Notes: generated by a model not told the origin, from the letters alone. 64,000 nucleotides of DNA from JBGSQR01 sp964509295 (GCA_964509295.1 CAZDWS010000002.1:62001-126000), one strand, 5' to 3'; shown: positions 34,910 through 44,247, counted from the first letter of the stretch. A program made the numbers and translations.

Positions 34910-36969
34910 AAATCAAAGAACTTTTTCTTGAAATAGGTACGGAAGAGATTCCGGCCGGTTTTATTCCCAGGGCCATGGCTGAAATGGAAGCCATGATTAC
35001 CAAAGAGCTTGCCAATGCCCGTCTGACTTTTGGCGAAGTGAAAACATTGGCTACACCGCGTCGTCTGGTTCTGGTTGTCAGGGATATTCCTGCCATGCAG
35101 CCGGATGCGGAAATCACAGCCACCGGTCCTTCAAAAAAAGCGGCCTATGATGCAGAAGGCAAGCCGACCAAGGCAGCCGAAGGTTTTGCCCGTGGTCAGG
35201 GTGTGGATGTTTCCGAGCTGGGCAGCGTAGTAACGGAAAAGGGTGAATATCTGGCCGTGACCAAACAGGTTGCCGGTCGCCCGACCCACGAGCTGCTCTC
35301 CGAATTACTGCCGGAACTGGTTATAAATATCCCGTTCAAAAAGTCCATGCGCTGGGGCGACCAGGAGGTGCGTTTTGCCCGTCCGATTCACTGGATCATC
35401 GCACTGTTTGACGGCGTTGTAGTTCCTTTTTCTTTCGGTAATATCGACAGCGGTTCTGTTTCACGCGGTCACCGCTTTATGGCCAATACCGCTTTTCCGG
35501 TTCGCGACTTCAGCCACTACCTGGAAGAGTGTGAACGCCATTTTGTGATTGTGGATCCGGAGCGTCGTAAAGAAATTATCCGTCGTGAAACCCACCGCGT
35601 AGCAAAGTCGACCGGTGGACATCTGCTGCCTGATGAAGAGCTGCTGGAGCAGGTTACCTATCTGGTTGAATATCCCAGTGCTGTAGTCGGGACATTCTCG
35701 CCGGATTTTCTTGCTGTCCCCAAAGAGGTTTTGATTACCTCAATGCGCAGCCATCAACGCTATTTTTCGATAGTGGATGAAAACGGCAAGCTGATGCCCT
35801 GTTTTATCACCATCAACAATACCCTGGCTGAAGATACTTCGGTTGTTGTCAAAGGGAATGAACGCGTTCTTAGGGCCCGTTTGTCCGATGCACGCTTTTT
35901 CTTTGAGGAAGATAAGAAGGTAAAGCTTGACGATCGAGTTGAGTCGCTCAAGAAAGTTGTCTACCAGCAGAAGCTGGGTACGTCCTTTGACAAGATGGAG
36001 CGTTTCAAAGCATTGGCTGAAGGGTTGGCAGAGAAGCTTAATCCGGCTGTCAAAAAACAGACAGCCAGGGCCGCCTGGCTTTGCAAGGCTGACCTGGTTT
36101 CCGGCATGGTCTGCGAATTTCCGGAAGTACAGGGTGTCATGGGTCGCGAGTACGCCCTGCTTGAGGGAGTTGATGCGGATATTGCCAATGCCATTGCCGA
36201 GCATTATCTGCCGGTTCAGGCCGGAGGAGAACTTCCTGCATCGGATATGGGCGCATTCGTTTCTCTGGCTGACAAGATGGATACCATCTGCGGCTGTTTC
36301 AGTGTAGGACTGATTCCAACCGGTGCTGCAGATCCTTATGCACTGAGGCGTGCCACAATCGGCATTATCAGTATTATCCTGGAAAAAGGTTATCGTCTGT
36401 CTCTGTCGGCACTGGTCAGCCAGTCTCTGGATCTTCTGGCAGCAAAACTGAACCGTCCAAAGGCCCAGATTCAGGAGGATGTGCTGGAATTCTTCCGTGG
36501 TCGCTTTGTTAATCTGTTGGGTAATGACTTTCCGGGGGATGCGGTTGAGGCGGTTGTTTCAGTCGGCTTCGATGACCTTGCTGATGCGCGGGACAGGGTC
36601 AAGGCGCTGGCGGAATTCAAGTCTCACCCGGATTTTGATGAGCTGGCGGTTGCCTTCAAGAGAATTGGAAATATAATCAAGGATGGCACTGATGCGCCGG
36701 TTGATCCGGCACGGTTTCAGGACGCTGCGGAAGGCGGGTTGTACGAATCCTTCCAGATGGTCAAGAGCTCCGTGGATGTGAGTATTGCCAATAATGCCTG
36801 GCTGGATGCGCTGACCGAGATCGCAACGTTGCGTGGTCCGGTGGACACCTTCTTCGACAAGGTTATGGTTATGGCCGAGGATGAGCGGGTAAAGAATAAC
36901 CGTCTGGCGCTTTTGACTGCAATAGCTCGCATGATCGGACGTATTGCCAATTTTGCCCGTATTGCCTGA
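34906..36969 (+). CDS. glyS: Glycine--tRNA ligase beta subunit
   Basis: This 687-residue subunit recognises tRNA-Gly and has the family N-terminus (LFLEIGTEEIPAGFIPRA), the block PIHWIIALFDG and a C-terminal anticodon-binding domain ending FFDKVMVMAEDERVKNNRLALL. It overlaps glyQ (ATGA), ensuring equal synthesis. The MCP gene starts 56 bases later. Confidence 0.97.
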   Translation: MKIKELFLEIGTEEIPAGFIPRAMAEMEAMITKELANARLTFGEVKTLATPRRLVLVVRDIPAMQPDAEITATGPSKKAAYDAEGKPTKAAEGFARGQGVDVSELGSVVTEKGEYLAVTKQVAGRPTHELLSELLPELVINIPFKKSMRWGDQEVRFARPIHWIIALFDGVVVPFSFGNIDSGSVSRGHRFMANTAFPVRDFSHYLEECERHFVIVDPERRKEIIRRETHRVAKSTGGHLLPDEELLEQVTYLVEYPSAVVGTFSPDFLAVPKEVLITSMRSHQRYFSIVDENGKLMPCFITINNTLAEDTSVVVKGNERVLRARLSDARFFFEEDKKVKLDDRVESLKKVVYQQKLGTSFDKMERFKALAEGLAEKLNPAVKKQTARAAWLCKADLVSGMVCEFPEVQGVMGREYALLEGVDADIANAIAEHYLPVQAGGELPASDMGAFVSLADKMDTICGCFSVGLIPTGAADPYALRRATIGIISIILEKGYRLSLSALVSQSLDLLAAKLNRPKAQIQEDVLEFFRGRFVNLLGNDFPGDAVEAVVSVGFDDLADARDRVKALAEFKSHPDFDELAVAFKRIGNIIKDGTDAPVDPARFQDAAEGGLYESFQMVKSSVDVSIANNAWLDALTEIATLRGPVDTFFDKVMVMAEDERVKNNRLALLTAIARMIGRIANFARIA

Positions 36970-37025
36970 TTTTGTTTAATAGTTTTTGCCTGTAACTGAA
37001 AATTCGCTATACGAGAGGCTCTGAG

Positions 37026-38582
37026 ATGTCCTTTACTACACGTATTCTGTCTGGCAATGCTGCATTGCTGACAGTCGCCTTAATAATTACCTTTTTGATG
37101 AGTCCTGGTGGACATTTGCTGGCCATTGGCGGTTTCGGCCTTGGCTACCTTCTGTTTTCCTCTCTTGTATTATGGATGCTCTGTCGAAGTGCATTTACTC
37201 CTCTTGCAGGAGTGATTCTGGCGTTGGAAAAAGCGGCTGCGGGTGATCTTTCGGCCCGGGTTGATGTCAACGGTAGTGGTGAGTTTGCCAGGTTAGGCAC
37301 CGCCTTCAATACAATGATGACCGATATGAACAAGGCGATGCGGCAGTTTTTCTCTGTGGCAGATATTGTGCGGGATTCGGTGGTAATGGTTCAGAAAACA
37401 ACAGATGAGATGGCCCAGGCGGCCGAAGCGGTAGCTATGCAGGCCGGTACGATTGCCACTGCCAGTGAGGAAATGTCATTTACCTCCGGAGATATCGCCA
37501 GGAACTGTCTTTATGCTGCCGAAAATGCCCAGAAGGCTACGGAACAGACGCACAGTGGCTCCCAGCTGGTTCAGAACTGTGCCCAGTTGATGGAAAATAT
37601 TGCCGGTCGTGTCAACGAAACTTCCCATACGGTTGAGGCTCTCGGTCAACGTTCAGATCAGATCGGTGCCATTGTCAATACCATCCAGGATATTGCCGAC
37701 CAGACCAATCTGCTTGCCTTGAATGCGGCCATTGAGGCAGCCCGTGCCGGTGAGCAGGGAAGAGGTTTTGCCGTTGTTGCCGACGAGGTGCGTGCCCTGG
37801 CGGAGCGTACGACAAAGGCAACCAAAGAAATCAGTACCATGATCAAGTCGATTCAGAACGAAACCCAGACCGCTGTCAATTCCATGGGTGAAGGTGTGGA
37901 GCAGGTAAAGCAGGGGACTGCTGAAACCTCCCGTTCCGGTGAGGCGCTGGAAGATATTCTCAACAAGATTAACGAGCTGACCATGCAGGTCAGCCAGATT
38001 GCTACTGCTGCAGAAGAGCAGACCGCCACAACCAGTGAAATTACCCAGAATATCCAGATGATCACCGATGTGGTTAATCGCAATGTGGAAAGTTCACGCA
38101 ATACAACAGTGGCAACTTCCAAACTGTCCAATCAGGTGGAACAGTTGCATGAGCTTGTGGGGCACTTCCGTCTGGCAAATGCCCTGGAATGGGATTCCTC
38201 ATTTGCTACCGGTGTTACCAAGTTTGACAATGATCACAAGGTCCTCTTCAAGATGGTCAATGATCTGCACGACGCCATGCAGCAGAAACGCAGCAAGGAC
38301 GCTATTGGGCAGATCCTGAATGGTCTGGCGGATTATACAGTTAATCATTTTGCAGAAGAAGAGCGGGCATTCAGCCAAACCAGGTATCCTGACGAGGCAC
38401 AGCATAAACAGATTCATAAGAAGCTGGTCGAGCAGGTGGTAGAGTTGCAGGGCAAGTTTCGCTCCGGTGAGGCGGTCATGAGCCAGGATATCATCAACTT
38501 CCTGCAAGATTGGCTGATAAACCATATCAAGGGAACGGACAAGAAGTACGGTTCTCATCTTAACAAGAACGGTGTCAAGTGA
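37026..38582 (+). CDS. Methyl-accepting chemotaxis protein fused to haemerythrin
   Basis: This 518-residue chemoreceptor has two closely spaced membrane helices (about 12-28 and 33-53), a HAMP domain (about 54-108), the signalling domain with hairpin tip (QDIADQTNLLALNAAIEAARAGEQGRGFAVVADEVR) and, from residue about 390, a C-terminal haemerythrin domain. Its di-iron ligands are in place: DNDH, NHFAEEE, HKQIH and NHIKGTD. There is almost no periplasmic domain, so the sensed cue is probably cytoplasmic O2 or redox state through the di-iron site. The stop overlaps the hisH GTG start (GTGA). Confidence 0.94.
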   Translation: MSFTTRILSGNAALLTVALIITFLMSPGGHLLAIGGFGLGYLLFSSLVLWMLCRSAFTPLAGVILALEKAAAGDLSARVDVNGSGEFARLGTAFNTMMTDMNKAMRQFFSVADIVRDSVVMVQKTTDEMAQAAEAVAMQAGTIATASEEMSFTSGDIARNCLYAAENAQKATEQTHSGSQLVQNCAQLMENIAGRVNETSHTVEALGQRSDQIGAIVNTIQDIADQTNLLALNAAIEAARAGEQGRGFAVVADEVRALAERTTKATKEISTMIKSIQNETQTAVNSMGEGVEQVKQGTAETSRSGEALEDILNKINELTMQVSQIATAAEEQTATTSEITQNIQMITDVVNRNVESSRNTTVATSKLSNQVEQLHELVGHFRLANALEWDSSFATGVTKFDNDHKVLFKMVNDLHDAMQQKRSKDAIGQILNGLADYTVNHFAEEERAFSQTRYPDEAQHKQIHKKLVEQVVELQGKFRSGEAVMSQDIINFLQDWLINHIKGTDKKYGSHLNKNGVK

Positions 38583-39202
38583 TAGCGATTATAGATTATG
38601 GCATGGGCAATCTGCGTTCCGTGCAAAAGGGTTTTGAAAAAATTGGTGCTGAAGCGGTAATTACTGCTGATCCGAAGGTCGTTCTTGAGGCGGACAAGGT
38701 TGTGCTGCCAGGAGTCGGAGCATTTCGGGACTGTATGAGCAATCTCGAACAGGGCGGTTTTGTTGATCCGATTCTGCGTGTCATTTCAGAAGGGCGTCCA
38801 TTTCTTGGCATATGCGTCGGCATGCAGCTGCTTTTTAATGACAGTGTGGAGTTTGGACTTTACAAGGGGCTTGGGGTTATTCCGGGTCATGTGCTTCGTT
38901 TTCCTGAGGGAATGAAGGAAAACGGGGAAGAGCTTAAAGTGCCGCACATGGGTTGGAACCAGATCAGTTTTAAGCAGGCGCCTCCAGCATTTGATGGTAT
39001 CGAGTCGGAATCCAATGTGTATTTTGTTCACTCCTATTATGTAAAGCCGGATGATGACTCGGTTGTGGCTACGACAACCAACTATGGTATTGAATTCTGT
39101 TCATCCATCTGGAAAGATAATATTGTTGCAACCCAGTTTCACCCGGAAAAATCGCAGGAAATCGGTCTGCGGATACTTAAAAATTTTGCGGAGTTCAAAT
39201 GA
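38579..39202 (+). CDS. hisH: Imidazole glycerol phosphate synthase, glutaminase subunit
   Basis: This 207-residue class I glutamine amidotransferase feeds ammonia to HisF. The catalytic Cys is in LGICVGMQLLF (residue about 79) with His and Glu in QFHPEKSQ. The GTG start overlaps the MCP stop and the gene overlaps hisA by four bases. First gene of the second his block. Confidence 0.96.
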   Translation: MIAIIDYGMGNLRSVQKGFEKIGAEAVITADPKVVLEADKVVLPGVGAFRDCMSNLEQGGFVDPILRVISEGRPFLGICVGMQLLFNDSVEFGLYKGLGVIPGHVLRFPEGMKENGEELKVPHMGWNQISFKQAPPAFDGIESESNVYFVHSYYVKPDDDSVVATTTNYGIEFCSSIWKDNIVATQFHPEKSQEIGLRILKNFAEFK

Positions 39203-39930
39203 TAGTAATACCGGCAATTGACCTTAAAGATGGAGTTTGTGTCCGTCTTGAACAGGGTCTGATGGATAAGGACACTGTTTTTAACGATAATCCTGCAGCC
39301 CAGGCTCTTGATTGGCAGAATCAGGGTGCAGAAATGCTTCATATTGTAGACCTGGATGGTGCATTTGCCGGTGAGCCTAAAAACCGGTCTGCCATCGAAG
39401 CGATTGTTAAATCAATAAATATTCCCTCCCAGCTTGGTGGCGGTATCAGGGATATGGCCACAATCGAAGCATATCTGGCCATGGGGTTGTCACGCGTGAT
39501 CATTGGAACCGCAGCACAGCGGAACCCGGAACTTGTCCGCGAAGCCTGCACAAAATTCCCAGGCAGAATAGTGGTCGGTATTGATGCGAAAAGTGGTATG
39601 GTGGCTGTTCAGGGTTGGGCGGAAGTTACCGGAATAACTGCTGTGGATCTGGCTCGCAAGTTTGAGGATTGTGGCGTTTCTGCGATCATCTATACGGATA
39701 TAAGTCGGGATGGAATGATGCAGGGTCCAAATCTTGAAGCAACAAAGGCCTTGGCTGAAGCGGTAAATATTCCGATTATCGCATCCGGTGGCCTGTCTAC
39801 GCTTAAGGATATTGAAAATCTGATGGCGATAGAGAACAGCGGCGTAACCGGCGTTATTACAGGGAAAGCGGTTTATACCGGCTCAATCAAGCTTGCAGAG
39901 GCAATTGCCTTGACGAGAGGGTTGCGCTAA
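39199..39930 (+). CDS. hisA: Phosphoribosylformimino-AICAR phosphate isomerase
   Basis: This 243-residue TIM-barrel enzyme performs the ProFAR to PRFAR Amadori isomerisation. The two catalytic Asp residues lie in PAIDLKDG and YTDISRDGM, and the phosphate site in LGGGIRD and ASGGLST. It is coupled to hisH by a 4-base overlap and to hisF by a 1-base overlap. Confidence 0.96.
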   Translation: MIVIPAIDLKDGVCVRLEQGLMDKDTVFNDNPAAQALDWQNQGAEMLHIVDLDGAFAGEPKNRSAIEAIVKSINIPSQLGGGIRDMATIEAYLAMGLSRVIIGTAAQRNPELVREACTKFPGRIVVGIDAKSGMVAVQGWAEVTGITAVDLARKFEDCGVSAIIYTDISRDGMMQGPNLEATKALAEAVNIPIIASGGLSTLKDIENLMAIENSGVTGVITGKAVYTGSIKLAEAIALTRGLR

Positions 39931-40691
39931 TGTTGACAAAACGTATTATCCCGTGCCTTGATGTCAAGGGTGGCCGTGTTGTCAAAGGGGTCCAGTTCCT
40001 GGAATTACGTGATGCCGGCGACCCGGTGGAAATCGCAGAAATCTATGACAAACAGGGTGCTGATGAGCTGACTTTTCTTGATATTACTGCTTCCAGCGAT
40101 GAACGCAATATTATCATTGATGTTGTCCGCCGCACAGCTGAACGTGTATTTATGCCCCTGACAGTCGGTGGTGGAATACGCACTGTTGACGATATCCGCC
40201 GCCTGCTGAATGCAGGCGCTGACAAAACATCAATCAATACGGCAGCGGTACATCGTCCGGAATTTGTCAGTGAAGCGGCAGAACGCTTCGGTTCTCAATG
40301 TACTGTTGTTGCCATCGATGCCAGGCGTGTTCCGGGTGAAAAGCGCTGGGAGGTTTATACCCATGGCGGGCGAACACCCACAGGAATAGATGTGGTGGAG
40401 TGGGCTGTCAAGATGGAAACTTTTGGTTCCGGCGAGATACTTCTGACCAGTATGGATTGTGACGGTACCAAGGATGGATATGACCTGGAGCTGACCCGTG
40501 CTGTTGTGGATGCCGTTTCGATTCCTGTCATCGCTTCTGGCGGAGTCGGGAATCTGGAGCATCTCTATGACGGCTTTACAAAGGCTGGGGCCAGTGCCTG
40601 TCTGGCTGCATCCATTTTCCATTACCGCGAGCATACAATTGATGAGGCCAAGCATTACCTGGCAGAACGAGGCGTACCGGTCAGAATATAG
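39930..40691 (+). CDS. hisF: Imidazole glycerol phosphate synthase, cyclase subunit
   Basis: This 253-residue TIM barrel makes imidazole glycerol phosphate and AICAR from PRFAR. Catalytic Asp residues are in PCLDVKGGRVVKG and TSMDCDGTKDGYD; VGGGIRT and ASGGVGN bind phosphates. Its start overlaps the hisA stop (TAATG). A heptamer repeat begins six bases after its stop, so the repeat lies inside the his operon between hisF and hisE. Confidence 0.96.
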   Translation: MLTKRIIPCLDVKGGRVVKGVQFLELRDAGDPVEIAEIYDKQGADELTFLDITASSDERNIIIDVVRRTAERVFMPLTVGGGIRTVDDIRRLLNAGADKTSINTAAVHRPEFVSEAAERFGSQCTVVAIDARRVPGEKRWEVYTHGGRTPTGIDVVEWAVKMETFGSGEILLTSMDCDGTKDGYDLELTRAVVDAVSIPVIASGGVGNLEHLYDGFTKAGASACLAASIFHYREHTIDEAKHYLAERGVPVRI

Positions 40692-40696
40692 AATCT

Positions 40697-40773
40697 GTTC
40701 AAGGTTCGTAGTTCATAGTTCTTGGTTTTAACCACGAACCACGAACCACGAACCAGAAACCACGAACCAGAAA
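40697..40773 (+). repeat. Heptamer inverted repeat, copy 3 (11 units)
   Basis: Eleven in-register heptamers occur: GTTCAAG, GTTCGTA, GTTCATA, GTTCTTG, GTTTTAA, then CCACGAA three times, CCAGAAA, CCACGAA, CCAGAAA. The centre GGTTTTAACC is the same as in the copy at 5082. The last unit lies just before the hisE ribosome-binding site (AGGAG at 40775-40779), so folding could expose or hide it. Confidence 0.93.
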
Positions 40774-40784
40774 CAGGAGTTGAT

Positions 40785-41108
40785 ATGGATAAACATATTC
40801 TGGATGCTGTCTATCAAGTGATTCTTGAACGTAAAGCCAACCCGAATGAAAACTCCTACACCGCTTCCCTGATGTACAAGGGGCTTGATACCATTCTGAA
40901 GAAGATCGGTGAGGAGTCTACCGAGCTGGTTATAGCCGGTAAGGGCGGAAAGCGTGAGGAAATTATCTGCGAAACAGCGGATCTGCTTTTTCATACGCTG
41001 GTTTTGTTGGGCTACTGTGACATAAAGCCGACAGATATTTATGCCGAGCTTGGTCGTCGTTTTGGTGTTTCTGGAATCGAAGAGAAAAAATCCAGAAAGT
41101 CTTCGTAA
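40785..41108 (+). CDS. hisE: Phosphoribosyl-ATP pyrophosphatase
   Basis: This 107-residue alpha-helical MazG-like enzyme removes pyrophosphate from PR-ATP. It shows the metal-binding pattern KIGEESTELVIA and ETADLLFHTLVLL. The ATG at 40785 has AGGAG six bases upstream; the longer frame from 40722 is only repeat sequence read through. It is hisE alone, without the hisI cyclohydrolase domain; hisI is not in the window. Confidence 0.95.
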   Translation: MDKHILDAVYQVILERKANPNENSYTASLMYKGLDTILKKIGEESTELVIAGKGGKREEIICETADLLFHTLVLLGYCDIKPTDIYAELGRRFGVSGIEEKKSRKSS

Positions 41109-41136
41109 CTCTGTTGACAAAAACTTTGTTTTTCTG

Positions 41137-41167
41137 TTGACAATATCGCTTTACCTGTTATTTTAAT
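41137..41167 (+). promoter_or_regulatory. Candidate promoter for rpsU operon
   Basis: A perfect TTGACA (41137-41142) is followed after 19 bases by TTTAAT (41162-41167). A second perfect TTGACA lies 23 bases upstream at 41114-41119. Spacing is long, so the assignment is tentative. Confidence 0.4.
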
Positions 41168-41251
41168 AGACTCTCAAATTTCTCATAATTTGCAGGTTGC
41201 ATATATAGATAGTTTAGTCAGGTATTTTAAAATGAGGGGAGTTGATATTTA

Positions 41252-41449
41252 ATGCCGGGAGTTAAAATCAAGGAAAGTGAGCCGTTTGAGCTCGCCCTTA
41301 AGAAGTTTAAGAAACAGTGCGAAAAAGCTGGGATTCTTTCTGAAGTTCGCAAACGCGAGCACTTTGAAAAGCCTAGTATCAAGCGCAAGAAAAAGGCAAT
41401 CGCAGCACGCAAGCGCGCCCTTAAAAAGCAGCGTAAAATGGTTGACTAG
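41252..41449 (+). CDS. rpsU: 30S ribosomal protein S21
   Basis: This 65-residue, strongly basic protein (KRKKKAIAARKRALKKQRK) matches S21, which helps initiation on the 30S subunit. It opens the macromolecular-synthesis cluster rpsU-yqeY-cvpA-dnaG-rpoD. GAGGGGAG precedes the ATG. Confidence 0.96.
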   Translation: MPGVKIKESEPFELALKKFKKQCEKAGILSEVRKREHFEKPSIKRKKKAIAARKRALKKQRKMVD

Positions 41450-41457
41450 GTAAAAGT

Positions 41458-41901
41458 ATGACACTCAAGGAACAGTTGAACGATTCAATGAAACAGGCTA
41501 TGCGGGCTCGAGACGAGCTCCGTCTTTCTACTGTGCGTATGATTCGTTCATTGATCCAAAATCGTGAGATTGATAAGAAACAGGAACTGGATGACCAGGG
41601 TGTGAGAGATGTAATCTCAACCCTGGTCAAACAGCGCCGTGAATCCATTCGACTTTACGAAGAGGGTAACAGGCAGGACCTGGTGGAAAAAGAAAAGGCT
41701 GAGCTGGAAATACTGCTCGGTTTTCTTCCTTCACAACTGGCCGTTACAGAAATTAGTGAACTTGTTGCGCGGGCGATCAAAGAGGCTGGTGTTTCCAGTG
41801 TCAAGGATATGGGAAGGGTGATGAAGATTGTTGCCCCTCTGATAGCCGGTAGAGCCGATGGAAAAGTTGTCAGTGATATAGTAAAAGAGCAACTTTCCTG
41901 A
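41458..41901 (+). CDS. yqeY: GatB/YqeY domain protein
   Basis: This 147-residue protein is the free-standing form of the tRNA-binding tail domain of GatB (LKEQLNDSMKQAMRARDELRLSTVRMI; C-terminal MGRVMKIVAPLIAGRADGKVVSDIVKEQL). It is a frequent neighbour of rpsU and dnaG; its cellular role is not settled. It begins eight bases after rpsU. Confidence 0.94.
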   Translation: MTLKEQLNDSMKQAMRARDELRLSTVRMIRSLIQNREIDKKQELDDQGVRDVISTLVKQRRESIRLYEEGNRQDLVEKEKAELEILLGFLPSQLAVTEISELVARAIKEAGVSSVKDMGRVMKIVAPLIAGRADGKVVSDIVKEQLS

Positions 41902-41950
41902 CAGTGCTTTCGCCTGATTATACGGCAAACAAGACTGTTTTGTTAAACCG

Positions 41951-41983
41951 AGAAAGGGGCTATCATTATGATCGCCCCTTTCT
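41951..41983 (+). terminator. Hairpin after yqeY, probable attenuator/terminator
   Basis: AGAAAGGGGC pairs with GCCCCTTTCT, and the loop holds a second inverted pair ATCAT/ATGAT, making an almost complete palindrome. The T tract after it is short, so partial termination that lowers dnaG-rpoD expression relative to rpsU is possible. Confidence 0.5.
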
Positions 41984-42007
41984 TGTCGTGGCTATAAAGG
42001 TTTTTAG

Positions 42008-42499
42008 ATGAATCTTATTGACGCCATTATCCTGATTGTCCTGATCTGCTTTGCATTAAAGGGACTTGTTCGAGGGCTTGTTAATGAGGTCTCATCACTG
42101 GCAGGATTGATTGTTGGTGGTTGGGCCGCATATATTTATTATCCCGACCTTGCCATACTGATTCAAAACTGGCTTCATCTCTCAAAACTGATTTCATCGT
42201 TTTTAGCATTCATGCTTCTTTTGTTCCTGATCGGATTCGTCGCCCACATCATTGGCAATATAGTTACAGCAGCTTTGCGTGTAGTAATGCTTGGCACATT
42301 AAACCGTCTTGGTGGAATACTGATTGGTACTGTCGAGGGAGCTTTGATCCTGTGCCTGCTTTTTTCGGTGGCTACATCAGACTTCATGCCGATACAGTTG
42401 AAAAATAAAATTGGTGAATCCAAAGCGGCAAGCATGTTTGCTGAAATGGGCGGTCAGATTCTGCAGATGTGGCGTTCTAAAAGCGGTGGCCGATCATGA
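42008..42499 (+). CDS. CvpA family membrane protein
   Basis: This 163-residue protein has four hydrophobic helices and the CvpA family start (NLIDAIILIVLICFALKGLVRGLVNEVSSLAGLIVG). CvpA is linked to colicin V production and envelope integrity in enterics; the molecular role here is unknown. It overlaps dnaG by four bases. Confidence 0.9.
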   Translation: MNLIDAIILIVLICFALKGLVRGLVNEVSSLAGLIVGGWAAYIYYPDLAILIQNWLHLSKLISSFLAFMLLLFLIGFVAHIIGNIVTAALRVVMLGTLNRLGGILIGTVEGALILCLLFSVATSDFMPIQLKNKIGESKAASMFAEMGGQILQMWRSKSGGRS

Positions 42500-44247
42500 T
42501 CCCTGAGGAGAAAGTCCGGGAAATTTCAGAGCGGCTTTCGATTGTGGAAGTTGTATCCGAGTATGTTGAACTAAAGCGCTCCGGATCAAATTTTGCCGGA
42601 TTGTGTCCGTTCCATGCGGAAAAAACGCCATCATTTAATGTTAATCCGGCGCGAGAGATTTTTCACTGTTTTGGTTGTGGTGCCGGTGGCAACATATTTT
42701 CATTTGTAATGAAAATTGACGGTTTATCCTTTCCGGAAGCGGTTAAACATCTGGCCCGCAAGGCAGGTGTTGAAATTGAGGATCGCCAGTTGACTCCGGC
42801 TGAAAAGCAGGCCCAGAACGAGCGACAGACTTTTCAAAGAATAAATGACCTGGTTGCCGGGTTCTACAGAGATGTTCTGGAACATAAGCCGGAAGGTTCT
42901 GCTGCCAGAAAATATCTGGAGGGCAGAGCAGCTTCAGGTGAGATCGCTGCAGAATACGGACTCGGTTTTGCTCCAGACCGCAGGGATTCGATAGCACAAC
43001 ACCTCAAGACAAATGGCATTGATCTGGAAACAGCGGCCAAGCTGGGCGTCATACGTAAAAATGATGGCGGTTGGTATGATCTTTTTCGCAATCGGCTGAT
43101 TTTCCCGATTCGGGATGCAAAGGGCAATGTGATTGCCTTTGCAGGGCGAGTGCTTGATAATGCGCTGCCTAAATATATCAATTCACCCGAGTCTCCGCTG
43201 TACCACAAAAGCTCGGTCCTGTTCGGTATTAATCTGGCATTGCCCAGCGTCAGAACAGAGAACAGTATCATAATAGTAGAGGGGTATTTTGACCATCTGG
43301 CACTTTATAAGGCTGGAATCAAAAATGTTGTAGCTACTTGTGGCACTGCACTGACTACAAGTCACACCAGTTTGATCAAGAGGCATGCTGCAAAGGTTTA
43401 CACCCTTTTTGACAGTGATGCGGCAGGACGCAAGGCAACGATTAAGTCGATGGAACTGTTTCTGGAGCAGAAACTGCCGGCATATGTTATAACTCTGCCG
43501 CCTGGTGATGACCCGGACAGTTTTCTGGCCAGAAATCCGGTAGAGGCTTTTCGTCTTAGCCAGGAAAAAGCGCGACCTGCATTTGAATTTTTTGTGCGTT
43601 CACTGCTGGCGGAAACCCCGGCGGACAGTGTTGATAGCAAGGTTCGCATCATTGATGAACTGGCCCCACGTTTTCGTAAGATAGCTGATCCGGTGGAACG
43701 GGATCTCTATGAAAAGGAAATCTGCAGGCTGATTGGAATTACGAGCCACGCTTTTCGAAAACGTCTGGGCGGTATGAATGTAACCGCCAGAGATTTCCAG
43801 GGTGATCAGGCGACTGTAAAGAATCTTGGTGATTCGCGGCAGGAAACACTTCTGTCCTTGATCAGCAGGTATCCTGAAGCCCGTCAGAAGGTCATCTCTT
43901 GCGGGCTAGACCAACTTTTTGATGGTGCGTATCTGCAGCTTGCCGGAATAATGCTTGAAAAACTTTCCGCTGACCAGGACGCCCAGGCTTTAAGTATGCT
44001 GATGGAGCAGATTGAGGATCAGGCCATAAGAGTTATCCTGACCCGACTGCTTGTTTCCGATGAACATATGGCTGATATTGATTGGCGTCAGGCTTATGAA
44101 CACTGTCAGCGCAGCAGGGAGCAGAAGGAACTCAGGTCCATAAAAGATATTGCAGCACGGTTGGCGGTATTGGAGTCGGATAGTGAAGAATATGCATTAC
44201 TGCTTCAACAGGCGGATGCATTGCGCAGCAGAAAATCGAGACTGTAG
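42496..44247 (+). CDS. dnaG: DNA primase
   Basis: This 583-residue protein makes RNA primers at replication forks. The N-terminal zinc ribbon is complete (CPFH...CFGC, residues about 36-60), the TOPRIM core has VEGYFD and FDSDAAGRKA, and the C-terminal part resembles a DnaB-binding helical domain. The ATG overlaps the cvpA stop. Confidence 0.97.
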   Translation: MIPEEKVREISERLSIVEVVSEYVELKRSGSNFAGLCPFHAEKTPSFNVNPAREIFHCFGCGAGGNIFSFVMKIDGLSFPEAVKHLARKAGVEIEDRQLTPAEKQAQNERQTFQRINDLVAGFYRDVLEHKPEGSAARKYLEGRAASGEIAAEYGLGFAPDRRDSIAQHLKTNGIDLETAAKLGVIRKNDGGWYDLFRNRLIFPIRDAKGNVIAFAGRVLDNALPKYINSPESPLYHKSSVLFGINLALPSVRTENSIIIVEGYFDHLALYKAGIKNVVATCGTALTTSHTSLIKRHAAKVYTLFDSDAAGRKATIKSMELFLEQKLPAYVITLPPGDDPDSFLARNPVEAFRLSQEKARPAFEFFVRSLLAETPADSVDSKVRIIDELAPRFRKIADPVERDLYEKEICRLIGITSHAFRKRLGGMNVTARDFQGDQATVKNLGDSRQETLLSLISRYPEARQKVISCGLDQLFDGAYLQLAGIMLEKLSADQDAQALSMLMEQIEDQAIRVILTRLLVSDEHMADIDWRQAYEHCQRSREQKELRSIKDIAARLAVLESDSEEYALLLQQADALRSRKSRL

